Below are positions 46,101 through 57,400 of a DNA stretch of 64,000 nt, in pieces (the first letter of the stretch is position 1; the number at the start of each line of letters is the position of its first letter). Where the stretch lies: NCBI GenBank assembly GCA_963931865.1, contig OZ007512.1, positions 3,019,950 to 3,083,949 on the forward strand, in the 5' to 3' direction. This DNA comes from Axinella damicornis (lineage: Eukaryota > Porifera > Demospongiae > Axinellida > Axinellidae). The notes beneath the pieces were generated by a model, which worked only from the letters and a program-made list of their open reading frames with translations, made no database searches and was not told the DNA's origin. Both the position numbers and the translations under genes were made by a program.

Positions 46101-47097
46101 GCAAGTTTGTGGTAACCTCCCTCCAAGAGCATCAATCCCTAAATGAGTCGGAGGTCAAGCATTGTCGTACTTCTGGTTACATTTTGCTGTTTCTAGAAAG
46201 ATAAGAAAGAACACAGTGCTGTCCTTTCCTTTAGGCCAACTCACTCCTCTGATGGAAGCTGCCCCTCCACTGGAAGCTGCCCCTCTCACCCCTCCCCCAC
46301 TCACACCTCCCACTCCCCTCTCTGCATGTGGTATTGGCTCACCTCAACTCTCCCCCAGTGTAGGAGAGCTGCCCCCCACATGTACAAAGCAGCTCCAAGG
46401 CGTACAGGCTCATCCACTCAGTCTAGAGGAAGAGATAAAGCAGTTTGAGGAGAAATACGCAGACCTTGTGGCCTCTGTCCGCAATGCTTTCAAAAGAGGA
46501 GGGGGTTCCTTTGAAAAGGTCCGGAATTGTCTTCTGCAGCTCCCAGTTTCTTTGAAGCAGTATGCTAGACTACTTCAATGTGAGGCATCACGCCTTGCTC
46601 GTGCTTCAAGTATCGATGAGCTCTTCTTCATACTGTCCCCACACTGGGACTTTCTAAATCCCAGCCTTCTCGCCCACTTGGTCCAAAGATTTGGTGATGA
46701 CCAGACAAAAAAGTCAGTAGACGAATACTTGGAAGAGCTGAGAAAATTTCGAATGCGAACCAAACTCAGCGACTTTATTGACAAGTGGACAGGCACACCT
46801 CTTCCTGATACTCAGGAGATTGTCATGGAATTAGAAGACAACTGGGGAGAACAAAGTCTCGAACAGCTGGAGGTGCTTCGAATCGAGGTGTCACGTAAGC
46901 GTTGTTTAGGAGACTATGTGATGTCACTGAAAGGAATCAAAGAATCCAGCGTGGATGCCGTATTCTCTCTCCCAGACGTAGTGGATATTCCTAGTCTTGA
47001 GCTCGAGAGCCTCCAGGAATATTTTCAACAGCACCAGGTACTAAGGATTCTACACAATGGAACCTGCATCCTCAACCTTCAACTTCAACAGGTATAA
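37169..47097 (+). CDS. Death-domain protein with a long helical C-terminal domain
   Basis: Exons: 37169-37178 (ATGGCGGATG, then GTAAGT), 39788-40072, 41930-41998 and 46235-47097. Phases match at every join (all phase 1). Read alone, the last exon stops at TAA 47095-47097, giving 408 residues. Residues about 5-98 are a Death domain (LTLKDVENELKEV, LGLQLDITPGKL, RRKIEVLDWWLRNA, WKKLADALEKAGGYGVLAQRL), a fold that mediates homotypic assembly in apoptosis and NF-kB signalling. A short basic and Pro-rich linker follows. Residues about 190-405 are mostly amphipathic helices (SLEEEIKQFEEKYADLV, SIDELFFILSPHWDFL, QSLEQLEVLRIEV); I do not assign this domain. CAG|GTATAA at 47091 is also a plausible donor, so the gene may continue into the downstream F-box/WD40 gene. 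The first 10-nt coding exon is the weakest part. Confidence 0.7.
38150..38400. repeat. Dispersed repeat in intron 1 of the Death-domain gene
   Basis: CCCGTAGGAAGCAATTTTAG begins a stretch rich in GCGCGC and AAGCGC motifs, ending near GATCGTTTCTGGTGCAATC. It shares its left-end motif with 34996-35516. Non-coding. Confidence 0.5.
39013..39090. mobile_element. 78-bp MITE with a perfect 9-bp duplication
   Basis: TAGCCTCATTCCCAGGCC and GGCCTGGGAACGAGGCTA ends. TATACTCCA flanks both sides (39004-39012 and 39091-39099). Confidence 0.85.
39622..39693. mobile_element. 72-bp MITE remnant of the same family
   Basis: Ends CAGCCTCGTTCCCAGGCC and GAGAACGAGGCTA. The flanks do not match, so the duplication has decayed or the copy is rearranged. 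It lies 95 bp before the Death-domain exon. Confidence 0.55.
40226..40317. mobile_element. 92-bp palindromic MITE, 8 of 9 duplication
   Basis: TAGCCTCGTTTCCAGGCC and GGCCTGGGAATGAGGCTA ends; flanks GTATCTATC and GTATCCATC. Located in intron 2 of the Death-domain gene. Confidence 0.8.
40608..41168. mobile_element. 561-bp MITE with perfect 24-bp TIRs
   Basis: TAGCCTCATTCCCAGGCCCC begins a 24-bp repeat that is perfectly inverted at the right end. The flanks CAGGGCTGC and AAGTGCTGC agree at 7 of 9. The interior is related to 26040-26538 and 54068-54500. Non-coding, in intron 2 of the Death-domain gene. Confidence 0.8.
41169..41929. other. Intron 2 remainder, nothing recognised
   Basis: No further exon or repeat end identified between the MITE and exon 3. 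Confidence 0.4.
43015..43720. repeat. Dispersed repeat family, two partial copies with a (CTT)n tract
   Basis: GAGTCGGTAGACTCTATATG followed by GTAGGGATAC marks one end (43021), and a second start of the same end occurs at about 43510. A CTT microsatellite occupies 43241-43290. TTTGCGGTTCTGGTATCCCT with an ACATTTTAAATGTTTTTTAT tail lies at 43630-43695. Homologous pieces are at 44218-44467, 44778-45262, 47828-48319 and 48755-48850. Non-coding, in intron 3 of the Death-domain gene. Confidence 0.65.
44218..44467. repeat. 250-bp near-perfect hairpin of the same family
   Basis: Two roughly 120-bp arms: AATAAAAAACATTTAAAATG ... CACAAAACAGTGAAGTATA, then the inverse after a short loop. Confidence 0.85.
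44778..45262 (-). repeat. 485-bp repeat, inverted partner of 47828-48319
   Basis: On the minus strand it starts GAGTCGGTAGACTC, passes through CAAGACTCCTCGCGTCGCG and ends GATCACTTAGCAACGATACG followed by GATCGCTGAATTAGAA. By eye it matches the 47.8-kb copy at about 90 percent or more. Confidence 0.8.
45270..46234. other. End of intron 3, no further exon seen
   Basis: A weak remnant of the same repeat family (TTTTTGCTGTTTTGATATAT, ATTTTAATGTTTTTTACAC) lies at about 45405-45470. The rest is unremarkable. Confidence 0.4.
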
Positions 47098-47827
47098 CCG
47101 TTTTGTTTGTGCACACATTGCAATAGTTTATCTTTCTCTCGGGAGGAAAAGAAATATATCTGTCTATATATATATATATAAGCGTGCCACATGGCATTAT
47201 TGCGCATTGCAAACTCTAGTGCACGTACATACGTTCAGTACTGTTTGCAAGTACGGGTGTTGTTTCAGCCTGGAGGATGAAAAAACATTAGACAGCGAAG
47301 TTCTGAAGTCGTATTATCATACACCTACGTTTCAACAATGTACAGCAGTAAATGGAAAAGCCTGGTACGCAAGCGCAGTATTGTACTGTAGGTCATGTAC
47401 TAGTACTGACTACCTTTTGGGCTCCTGAAGAAGGCTGGCTTACATCTCGATACTTCCGGAAGTCGAGGTTGAACTCATTTGTATACTCGGGCATCCCATT
47501 TGAAATTGATCGTACAGCTGCCAGTTATCGGCGTGGCTCCGCCTTGGGCTTGGTACGCAGGCCTTCTCGCCCAACATTCATTGGTAGAGAAACGTGCAAT
47601 GAAATTCCAGGTTTGTATGATAAGATCAGTATCACCACAGTACCAAGCTATACCGGAAAATAGCTGATTTTTGGGATGACGCTGAATCTACATGCAAAAT
47701 CTCTTAAATAAACGTTAGCAAAAATTTGTAGCTGCAGTACCCACGGTAGTCCAGAGTCCAGCTTTTTACCCTACTTACATACCATCTCTTCTTTAGCAAC
47801 GACATGTGAAGCCTATGTCTCATAGAT

Positions 47828-48319
47828 AGAGTCGGTAGACTCTATATGTAGGGATACGACGTATACATGTACACGCAATACATGCCAATACAAAAAAAAT
47901 CTCTCCAGATCTCAGAAACGGTACACTTATAAGCCTTTATAACTACATACCGTTCATCTTCGTGTGTTTTCATGACCAACAAGACTCCTCGCGCCGCGAA
48001 AAACCGTCGCGAAAGTACCACACCAGGTACTTGCAAAACGGGCAAATTGTTTTTCTTTCTTCTTCTTTCAGACGGGCTAGCTCTACGTCGCCTCAATCTC
48101 TCATGATGGTTTACCCACGAAACAGCAGCATTTTACACCGAGCAGTGCACCAGCCTATCGCTTTTTCACAACTTCTAAGTCTCACATCAGGCGGCTGCAG
48201 TTACCCGCTCAAAAACTATGGCTTCGTTTGTCACGCCATTTTAATCTTTACGCATGCGCGCATAAACGATCACTTAGCAACGATACGTAATTATTACTCA
48301 AGATCGCTGAATTAGAAAC
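47828..48319 (+). repeat. 490-bp repeat, inverted partner of 44778-45262
   Basis: GAGTCGGTAGACTCTATATG start; ends GCTGAATTAGAAACAC. The two copies flank the large exon at 46235-47097 in opposite orientation. Confidence 0.8.
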
Positions 48320-48754
48320 ACAGCAGGGAAGATGCAATCAAGCGTTGCATGCGTCAATCAAAGTTTCGAGGCACTCTAGCGCTGTATAAGACTGAGGTAA
48401 GTCCCATGATTAAACATGTTGCTACCTATTGTATTCTGTGAGCAGGGTGAATGCCTATCTCAAGACTCAAGAACATATGAATGTCCCTACTAGTATAAAC
48501 TGCCTATGGTCTTCAGACAGTAGTCTCGCGGGCCAGCCTCTCGCCACACCCACTGGGGGATCGGGCTTGACTTGAGATGCCGGGGCCTGATTCTTCAGCC
48601 AATGCTGGAAATGTAATACCTGTGTAATATTGTCTATATACCAAGGCAAGGACACCTACTGCCCAGGTGCCTATGAGGACGCTGACTTCTGCTCTGTGAC
48701 AGCAAACTTCAGCTCAAACATGCGCCTGCTGCTAACATTTTTATACATAAACAA

Positions 48755-49140
48755 GTAATAAAAAACATTCAAAATGTAGCAGGATGCAGGGATACCAGAA
48801 CGGCAAAAAGTAAGGAAACAAGAGGGATGATCGAACATAACAGTGAAGTATACAATCCCCCCTACCAGTGTTTCTTTTAGAAAATCGTTCAAGGGGGGGC
48901 GGAATCGTAGCATGGCGAGGTAAGGGGGGAGGCATGAATAGCTTTGTATACATAACACTTCTTGGGTATCATTCAAGGGGGGGCAGTACAGATTCTGCCC
49001 CCCCCCCCCCCCCCCCCAAAAGAAACCCTTCCTACATATCTTTTTTCGTTATACATGTATATATGGAAGAAGATCTCTGTAGGGGGGGGTTGTATACTTC
49101 ACTGTTATGTTCGATCATCCCTCTTGTTTCCTTACTTTTT
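48755..49140. repeat. Rearranged fold-back copy with a poly-C tract
   Basis: The left arm (AGTAATAAAAAACATTCAAA ... ATAACAGTGAAGTATACA) is repeated inverted at about 49085-49140, with a C-run near 48990-49016 in between. The right arm stops abruptly at CTTACTTTTT, where the next repeat begins, so the junction is a nested insertion or a rearrangement. Confidence 0.65.
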
Positions 49141-49700
49141 GAGCTAATTTACGTACAGGTCAACACCGCTATCACCGTAGTACTCGCCATGACCACTTTT
49201 GTCTGCAAACTGGCAAGACCAGCAGTTATAGCTAGCTACGACCCGATGGCATTCTAGCACGATGCCATTTTGAGGCAATGAGGTCACGCGTTTGCCAATT
49301 GCGCATGCGCAATTCAAAATGCAAGTGCATTTTGTGTTCTTTTTGGTTGCGATGGCTGCGTGTGGTACACTAACAGAATCCTTGTGAATCCGTCGTCTGG
49401 TGGTTCCTACCACTATGAGGAATTTCAACCAACCTGTTCTTGTCAAGATCTATCGTGACTCTGCCATCATGGAGGTGTGGCTTTCATTCCATGACGTACA
49501 GTGCAGAACGTCTGACTAGAACTGTGAGGCTAGAGTTTTGAACGTACTTGGAGCCATTGCAAGCACATGACCTACATGACTGCCATCGAGCTCTCTGATC
49601 TGATGAAGGGTGAGCCCCACCCCCATGTCCGCCCTGCAAAGACAACACTAAACATAATTTCATCACAACATGGAATAGCTAATATAAACAGAATGAAGCA
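49140..49700 (+). repeat. 560-bp repeat, direct copy of 19834-20390
   Basis: Begins GAGCTAATTTACGTACAGG; shares GGCATTCTAGCAC, GCAATTGCGCATGCGCAA-like and TCATCATGGAGG-like stretches with the 19.8-kb copy. Non-coding. Confidence 0.75.
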
Positions 49701-50238
49701 TCAAAGCCTGCTCAGTGCCCAGTGGAAGGTCCACGTTCAGTCATCCAGTATTCCTAATGGAGCCTATCTTCAATTGGAGGTGATCCGCTCATCGTGTTCT
49801 CCTCTACATCCAGCATAGTGGACTTTCACTCGTCTACCCGCTTCTCACCAACTTTCAGACAGTTTGTCATCTGGCTCCGGATTATTTTGTGCGTATAGAG
49901 CATGATAACTAACACTCATCTTATTGTTTCTTCATGTTGAGAATAGACACCATCTTCCTGTCTTCCAGTCAGCAAAAGAATGAACAACGAAGCTTGCTTC
50001 CCTGAACTTGAAATGCTCTTACATCCATTGTGTGCATGTAGTTATGACATGCATAATACATTACATCATCGGAGTATCCTGCCTGCTGTTCATAAGATCC
50101 GTGAATATGACATTTTTGCTTAATGTGTGCATGTTTATTTTCAGCTCATGTTTCAATTAGAAATGTATTGTATCTACCCCAATGGACCCTATAGTACATA
50201 ATTATATCCCCTCCCCCCACACCTATGTCTACCCTCAG

Positions 50239-50314
50239 GAGAGAGTGGAGGGTGTCAGTGAGGGAATTCAGCACCAGAGCAGAGAGTTGCAGCCCCCACC
50301 CCAGCTTCCTCAGG
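50239..50314 (+). CDS. Candidate linker exon between Death-domain gene and F-box exon
   Basis: After the acceptor CTACCCTCAG, the 76-nt exon reads ERVEGVSEGIQHQSRELQ and then a Pro/Gln-rich PPPQLPQ, ending with one base before GTAGGC. It starts in phase 0, as required after the donor at 47091. It ends in phase 1, as required before the F-box exon at 51439. Composition is that of a flexible linker, so homology cannot confirm it. Confidence 0.4.
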
Positions 50315-51296
50315 GTAGGCCAGCGTACCTGCTAAGATTATTTCTCATATTGGTTGTGGTGATAATTAGCAGGGCAATGTCATGTGTATGTGTGTAGCAA
50401 TTGCCACAATGGTGTTGCTAGAAGCACAGTGTGCTTGGAAGCCGTGTTGGGCTTGCAAGCATCTTGTGCTGCTAGCAAGACAACACACGTGCAGGGCACT
50501 CCATGTCACTGCAGTGTCCCAGGGTGATGGCTATACCAATGAGCCCTCACTTGGTTACTACTTGTACTACACCACACACTGTACATGCCCTTGTATAGCA
50601 GGGGCGCCGGAGCCGGTCCCGCAGGTCCCGTGGCCGCCAGACCAATGCTGACCAAGCGCTTATTAAAATTCGTACAGTACTGCTTTATGGCCGTATTATT
50701 ATCATTCCTTGTAGTGATTGAAATGGATTTTAGCACACCCGACACTGTTGCCAACTTTCCAGTCGGTGCACTGATGCTAGGATGCATGACAGTTCAGTAG
50801 TCAGCATTTCGTGTGATCGCAGAGCCATAAACCGAACCGTTATGGATCGAATTACCATGCAGTGGGTTGGATTGTGGTTGCAAAAGTCAATTTAGTGTAA
50901 TTTCGTGTGGGTGGCTGAGCTCAGCATGCCAATGGCTGAGGCAGCAGAGCATGCTGATGAACTGATTACTGCTCGGATTCCTGCGAAGTTTCATCCCTCC
51001 AAGAAGTGCACGTTTCCTGTCCGTATGTTCGGATCCAAGGGAGAGAAACGTTCATTCATGCAGAGCTGATTGGTATGAGAAATACAATTGGCTGCACTAC
51101 GATCATGTTGCTGATGCTGCTTTCTGTCACCTGTGCGTGACCGCTGAGCGCGAGAAGAAGTTTCTGGCCATGTGTAGTGTGTGTGTATGCGTGTGTCTGT
51201 ACATTTTGTGTATGTCATTTGTATGTACGCGTTTTGTCAGTGTATGACTGTATAAATTGTTTGCATGTACGTGATGTAATACAAGTATTTTTCCAC

Positions 51297-51430
<134 letters not shown>

Positions 51431-51438
51431 AAGCACAG

Positions 51439-54400
51439 GCTTCCACCACATAACCTACAGTATCCTGTCCTATCTTGATGATGCACAATCACTGTGCCGA
51501 GCAGAACAAGTGTGCAGTGACTGGTACCGGGTCATTGCTGAAGAAATGCTTTGGAAGAAGCTGATCCAGGAGAATGTGAGATCCGACCCTGTGTGGAGGG
51601 GACTGTCTGAGAGAAGAGGATGGTGAGTGACGGGAGACGGGAGGGGGGATAAGAGAGGGCAGACAGGAGTAAGAATGGATGAGGAGGAAAAGGTGGATTT
51701 TGGGACAACCTCGGCCTCTACAGACAGTTTGTGCATGGTTTCATGTTGCCTCTCCCTACTCTCTGTAGGGGCAAATTCCTCTTCCGTCGTGTTACTCCCT
51801 CAGAAGTGGTGACACATGAGTTCTACAGACAGCTCTACCCCAACATCATCAAGGATATCGATGTGAGCTCTTAGGGCATGCTCTTATATGAAATTAGGGC
51901 AGTTGTGGGTGGCAGAGAGAGAGGAGAGAGGGAAGAAAATGGAGGGGTGGGAGGAGTGGGACGAAATCAATGGAGGTGGAGCTTGGGGAGAGAGGGAAGG
52001 AAGATGGAAGAGGACGAGGGATGGAGAGGAGGAAGAAGGGAAGGTGGTATTGGGGGAGGGCCGAGCAGGAGGGAGATGAAGTGGGGAATGAAGAGGGTAG
52101 GGCGGAAGAAGTGGTCAATGGGGAAGGGGGGGGGGGGGGGGGTTGGGAGGGAGCATAGTACTGAGTAACATGAAGCATAAGCATGATTCTTGCCAATAGA
52201 CATTGCAGTTGAACTGGAAGAGCGGACATCACACCCTGACCCGTATTGAGTGCCACAGTGAGAAAGACAAGGGAGTCTACTGCCTCCAGTACGACAATGG
52301 AAAGATAGTCAGCGGACACCGGGACAGCACCATCAAGGTATGTGTGTGCACTGCATAACAATGTGACATAATGATTGTGTGCGTTAGTGTGTGGATGTGT
52401 ATACAGAGTTAGTTGTGCATTGAGTTTGTGCCAGTAGAGTATTGTGTTTATAAGATCATAATAGACGGGTCTGTTGATTTTGGCCTATTTGAAAATGTTG
52501 TTTCTGTTTCCGTATCAGAAGATAATTAACCCTATCAGCCAGTCTACATTGGAGGTCTGCCTTTCAGTTTCTAATGCTTTTCATGCTCCAATCTGCACAT
52601 GGTGTTGCACTCAGCCATCCTAAGTGCACAATGCTACGTAAACATGCTCTAGCTGAAAACCTGGCTTTGAGCACTAGAATTGGAGGCCGCACTGGGAACA
52701 GTCATTGGTTGTTAAAGGGTTAATAATGTTCTGCTACCTACTAGGTAGCACCATGTATTGTATATACACGAGAGGGATATGTTCTGCTGCCTAGGTAACG
52801 GCATGCACACTGCCATGTAGTCAGATCTGTAGTTATGACACCTTACCTCCTCCTTCATGCACTCACCACAGATCTGGGACCGCAAGTCTCTGAGCTGCAC
52901 CACAGTGCTGCGGGGTCACACTCGGCTGGTGAGGTGCCTGCAGTATGATGACAGAGTGATCGTCACTGTATCAGATGATGCCACCATCAGGTACAGTGTA
53001 CAGTGATGGTGAGGGTGGATGGTGGTGAGGGTGTGATGGTGAGGGTGTGATGGTGAGAGGTGTGATTGTGTGATGGGCAAGGAGATTGGGTGGGTGAGTC
53101 CACCTGTGAAGCATGCATGTTCAATAGTGTGGTTTGAAGTGAAAACCATAACGGCTTGAGTTGCATATTGGGAAATTGGTAACAGTTGAGGGAATGGGAG
53201 TGTGACAGTTGAGGGAATGGAAGTGTGACAGTTGAGGGAATGGGAGTGTGACAGCTGAGGGAGTGGAAATGTGACAGTTGAGGGAATGGGAGTGTGACAG
53301 TTGAGGGAATGGGAGTGTGACAGCTGAGGGAATGGGAGTGTGACAGTTGAGGGAGTGGGAGTGTGACAGTTGAAGGAATCGCCCAACAATTTTATTGCAA
53401 GAGAGAGAGAGAGAGAGAACAATCAATTAGGTACAGGCACCTGTATACAGAGAGGGAACACCATTACACAACGACCAAGGAATGACTTACTGCACAACCA
53501 AGGTATGACAGGTGTATAATACAACAATGGATAACGACAAGTCCAATTACTAGTCCAATTACTACGGTGACAAATGAGGGAATGGGGGTGTGGTCGACTG
53601 TTGAGGGAATGGGGGTGTGGTCGACAGTTGAGGGGGGTATGATGGTTGCGGGTGGGAGGAGGTGACAATTGGAGGGTGAACAGTGTTTAGCTTAACATGA
53701 TCCAAGCATGCAGTTCTCCTGGTACAAGTGAAGTCAGGAAGGCTACCTCTGGCTGTAGTTATGGTGGAAAATTTCATATGCACTTCCCTTCCAGGGTGTG
53801 GGATGTGAATGACGGTGCACTGGTGAACAGACTAGACCACCACCGTGCCCCGGTACACTGCTTCAGATTCAACTCTGACACCATGGTCACCGGCTCCAAG
53901 GTACTGTGCATACTTGTATCTATAATATACATGACATTGTACTCCTCAAATAAATATGCAGTCATATAATCTTATCAAAGACAAGATATGAATGGTTTGC
54001 TTCCACCTATTTCATGCATGAGGTGCCTATAACCCCCTAGTAGATATCAAATGTGATGATCGATACATTTAGAAAGCAGCCTCACTCCAAGCCCCATCGA
54101 AAATGGGCCTGCATGGTAGCACTTCCATGCTGAATGTGCCAGCGCTGTACACGTCATGTGTGACGTCTAGGACACCTCATTTCGTATCAGGTGTCGCAAA
54201 GACTAGTATGGAGCCAGAGAGCGCATTCTTTCTGATTGGATCGGTTGATCATGACTCCAGCTAGTGCTGACAGATGATCAGGAGGTTTGTTGTGAATGAT
54301 GACCCACACGTGTAAATAGCGTTCTTCAATTTTGCTCGTTTAGCAACAGCACTTCTTTCCGTGCGAAAAAGAGAGGATGCCACTGTCTCGAGTGGCTCTA

Positions 54401-57400
54401 TGATGGTCTGTTTTAGGCTTATATGGACTACTGGACGTGTTTGGTCTCACATGGGATCATGATCTGCGTGTTCCACTCTGCAATCTAATTAGTGCCTCCT
54501 AAATGTGTGTGGCATGTTGTACAGAAGTGCTAATCAGTGACCAGGGCACATGGTCTTGTGGGTGTAATGTAGTGCTCAGTATTTCACGATACTTTCATTG
54601 AATAGCCATTATAATTGACAGTGATGCACAGATTGAGACTGCTTACCGTACCTGGACCTCTCTCAACTTGCAATTGTGTACCTTCAATGTTCCATTACAC
54701 ACACATGTACAGGATCACACAGTTGCAGTGTGGGACTTTATTTCACCCATGGACATTATTCGGGTGTTGAAGGGACACACGGGAACTGTCTTTGCAGTTG
54801 ACTTTGATGAAAAGTACATCGTCTCAGGATCTGCAGACCACACTATCAAGGTACGTATGTGTGGTAGGAGGGAGAACATGCAGAGGGAGGGAGGAGGGGA
54901 CAGAGCTAGGGGGAGGTGGAGAGAGGGAGGAGAGGGACGAGAGGGAGAGGAGCTTGTGATAAGTTAGAAATGCTAATTTCTTACCCGTATGTTGCATTCC
55001 ATTTCATGTGTATTGAGGGAGGTCTCTGAGATAAGTATGCTAGATAAACATGCAGTCACCACAGGTATTTTCAGAATGCAAATTCCTTGATTCATGTAGA
55101 TTCCTCTTCCCTGTTCCTTGTAGGTCTGGCGAACCTCTACCTGTGATTTGGTCCACACTCTGTGTGGTCACAGTGGACCGGTCATGTGTCTACAGTACAG
55201 GGGCAACCACGTCGTCAGTGGGTCTTACGATGATACCATCAGGTCTGCTCTTAGTTAACCACCTGTTAGAATTTTAAAGTTTAGTGTACTATCTTCCTGT
55301 TTGGATGGTTTCAAGTGGACCAACAATCTTAGAGCCTTACATGTCTGCTGAGCCTAAATGTATTCTCCTTTCCAGAATATGGGACATTGAGCGTGGAGCT
55401 TGTTTGAAGATACTGGAGGGACACAGAGACTATTTCAGGTAAAGTACATGCCACTTGTGGGAATAGGCTCTAATTTTGTACTAAATTTGCCATTACATTT
55501 GCCAGCAAAGAAGGGAATGCCACTTGATGCCTTGTGGATCTATGAGGTGTTTTTAAGGTTTTGGTACATGGTTTGCAGTTTGCTGCTTGTGGTACGTGTC
55601 ACCATGTGTTGTGCCAGGGGGGGGGTAGTGGGTTCTACACCAAGTGTCCCTGCACGTTGTGTTTTGGCAATCACGTTATGACGTAGTTCATGTGTGGACG
55701 TGTTGAGTGTAGCTACGCAAACAAGCATCACTGTTTCGCATATAGAAGGAATTATGACACACTATGGACATTGTACCACACCTCGGCACTTTCCCTCTTA
55801 CATGACGAACTGATGCATTGAGTCTTTGTACAGTACACATCTTTAACATTGACTCGTTTTGCAGAGCCACTTTCGCACGGCTCTGGATTTATGTGGCAAA
55901 TGCATCAGATTCTATGGAAGGAAGCTCCGAAGATTTGTCAGTGAAGCTGCACCATTTATCGGAAACTCATTTTCATACGTACAAGTCAGCACTCTTCATG
56001 AGAAGCCTTTTGCATCTTCGGAAGGAACATTCCGGTTCCAATTTGCAGCAAAGCTGCCTTGCAAACACATCAGAAAAGCATTCCGAATCTGGGCATCAAT
56101 TTTGTAAACATGTAGTGTAGCTACCTTCCTCTTCTCCCCTGTACTCCCCCTCCTCCTCCCCCACCCTCATGCAGTTGACCTGCCCCCCACAACTTCTCCC
56201 TACTTTAGCTGGTTAGTAACAAGAGTCCCTTATAGTCCTGTGTCCCTGCTGTCCCCAAACCAGAAGGATCAATCTCCAAAGTTATGCCACTATACGTCCA
56301 CATGTGAACTGAGTAATACCCATTGAATAGTAATGAACATAAACATAAAATGCCGAGATCACTCCATCCGGCAGGCAGATATACAGTAGACCTTTGTCAC
56401 ATACGTGCATATAGTCACCCACTCATATAGTCCATAGTCTCCCGCTCATATAGTCAGTAGTCTCCCGCTCATATAGTCCGTAGTCTCCCGCTCATATAGT
56501 CCGTAGTCTCCCAATCATATAGTCAGTAGTCTCCCGCTCATATAGTCAGTAGTCTCCCACTCATATAGTCCGTAGTCTGCCGCTCATATAGTCCGTAGTC
56601 TCCCGCTCATATAGTCCGTAGTCTCCCGCTATATATTATCCCCACTTCAAACAAATATGCCCTTCCCCATCTCTAACCCCCAAGTTCCTACATAGGGTAG
56701 TTTGACTGCCCCCTGGTGAGCATCTTATAGAATATCTCAGCTTAGCTTCACATACATTGTATGATTTAATGTATGTACAGTAGGTAACTCGGTGATAGTT
56801 TCTTACTTAGGTATAAGGCTGTCAGTGTTCCCACACTACCCACTCCTTCCCTTCGTCTCCAGTTGCCAATGACGATGCAAGTTATCCCACTGCCAATCCA
56901 GTACCAGCAGACTCGGGAAATGTCCACATGACCAACATTGTTGCTGTTCTTCCAGATAGCTATGTACAGCAAAGTCATTTTCAATGTCGCCACATCCTCG
57001 CATTTGTGGGGACTTATAGTCGAGACTAAACAATGTCTCCTCCCCATTTTAGACTCAAAGTAGTGAACAAATAGCAGGTGGGAGACTACATGTAGCTACA
57101 GTAGTTGACCACCTTGATCGATCAGAATATCAAGATTGTGAATTCAGTGTGGTGAATTTGTCTGTCTCAATCTTTTCTGCTGCAGCTGTATCAGATTTGA
57201 TGACAGGAGAATTGTCAGTGGCAGTTATGATCGGTAAGTGGAATAAGAATGTGGCGGAAATAATATTATTCTGAATTATTGTCTCATGCCCAGACCCTCC
57301 CACTCATGTGAAAAGAGGGTCTGGTGTTCTGAGTGACACATCATGTCACAAGGTGGATGTTGTACTTAGAACTGTAATGAGGGTTATTGCATGATACCCT

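Noticed and set aside
55859..56107. Open frame in intron 8 of copy 2, with a relative at 28408-28632 in copy 1
   Set aside because: The copy 1 version is frame-disrupted relative to copy 2 and neither fits the exon phases, so it is shared intron sequence.
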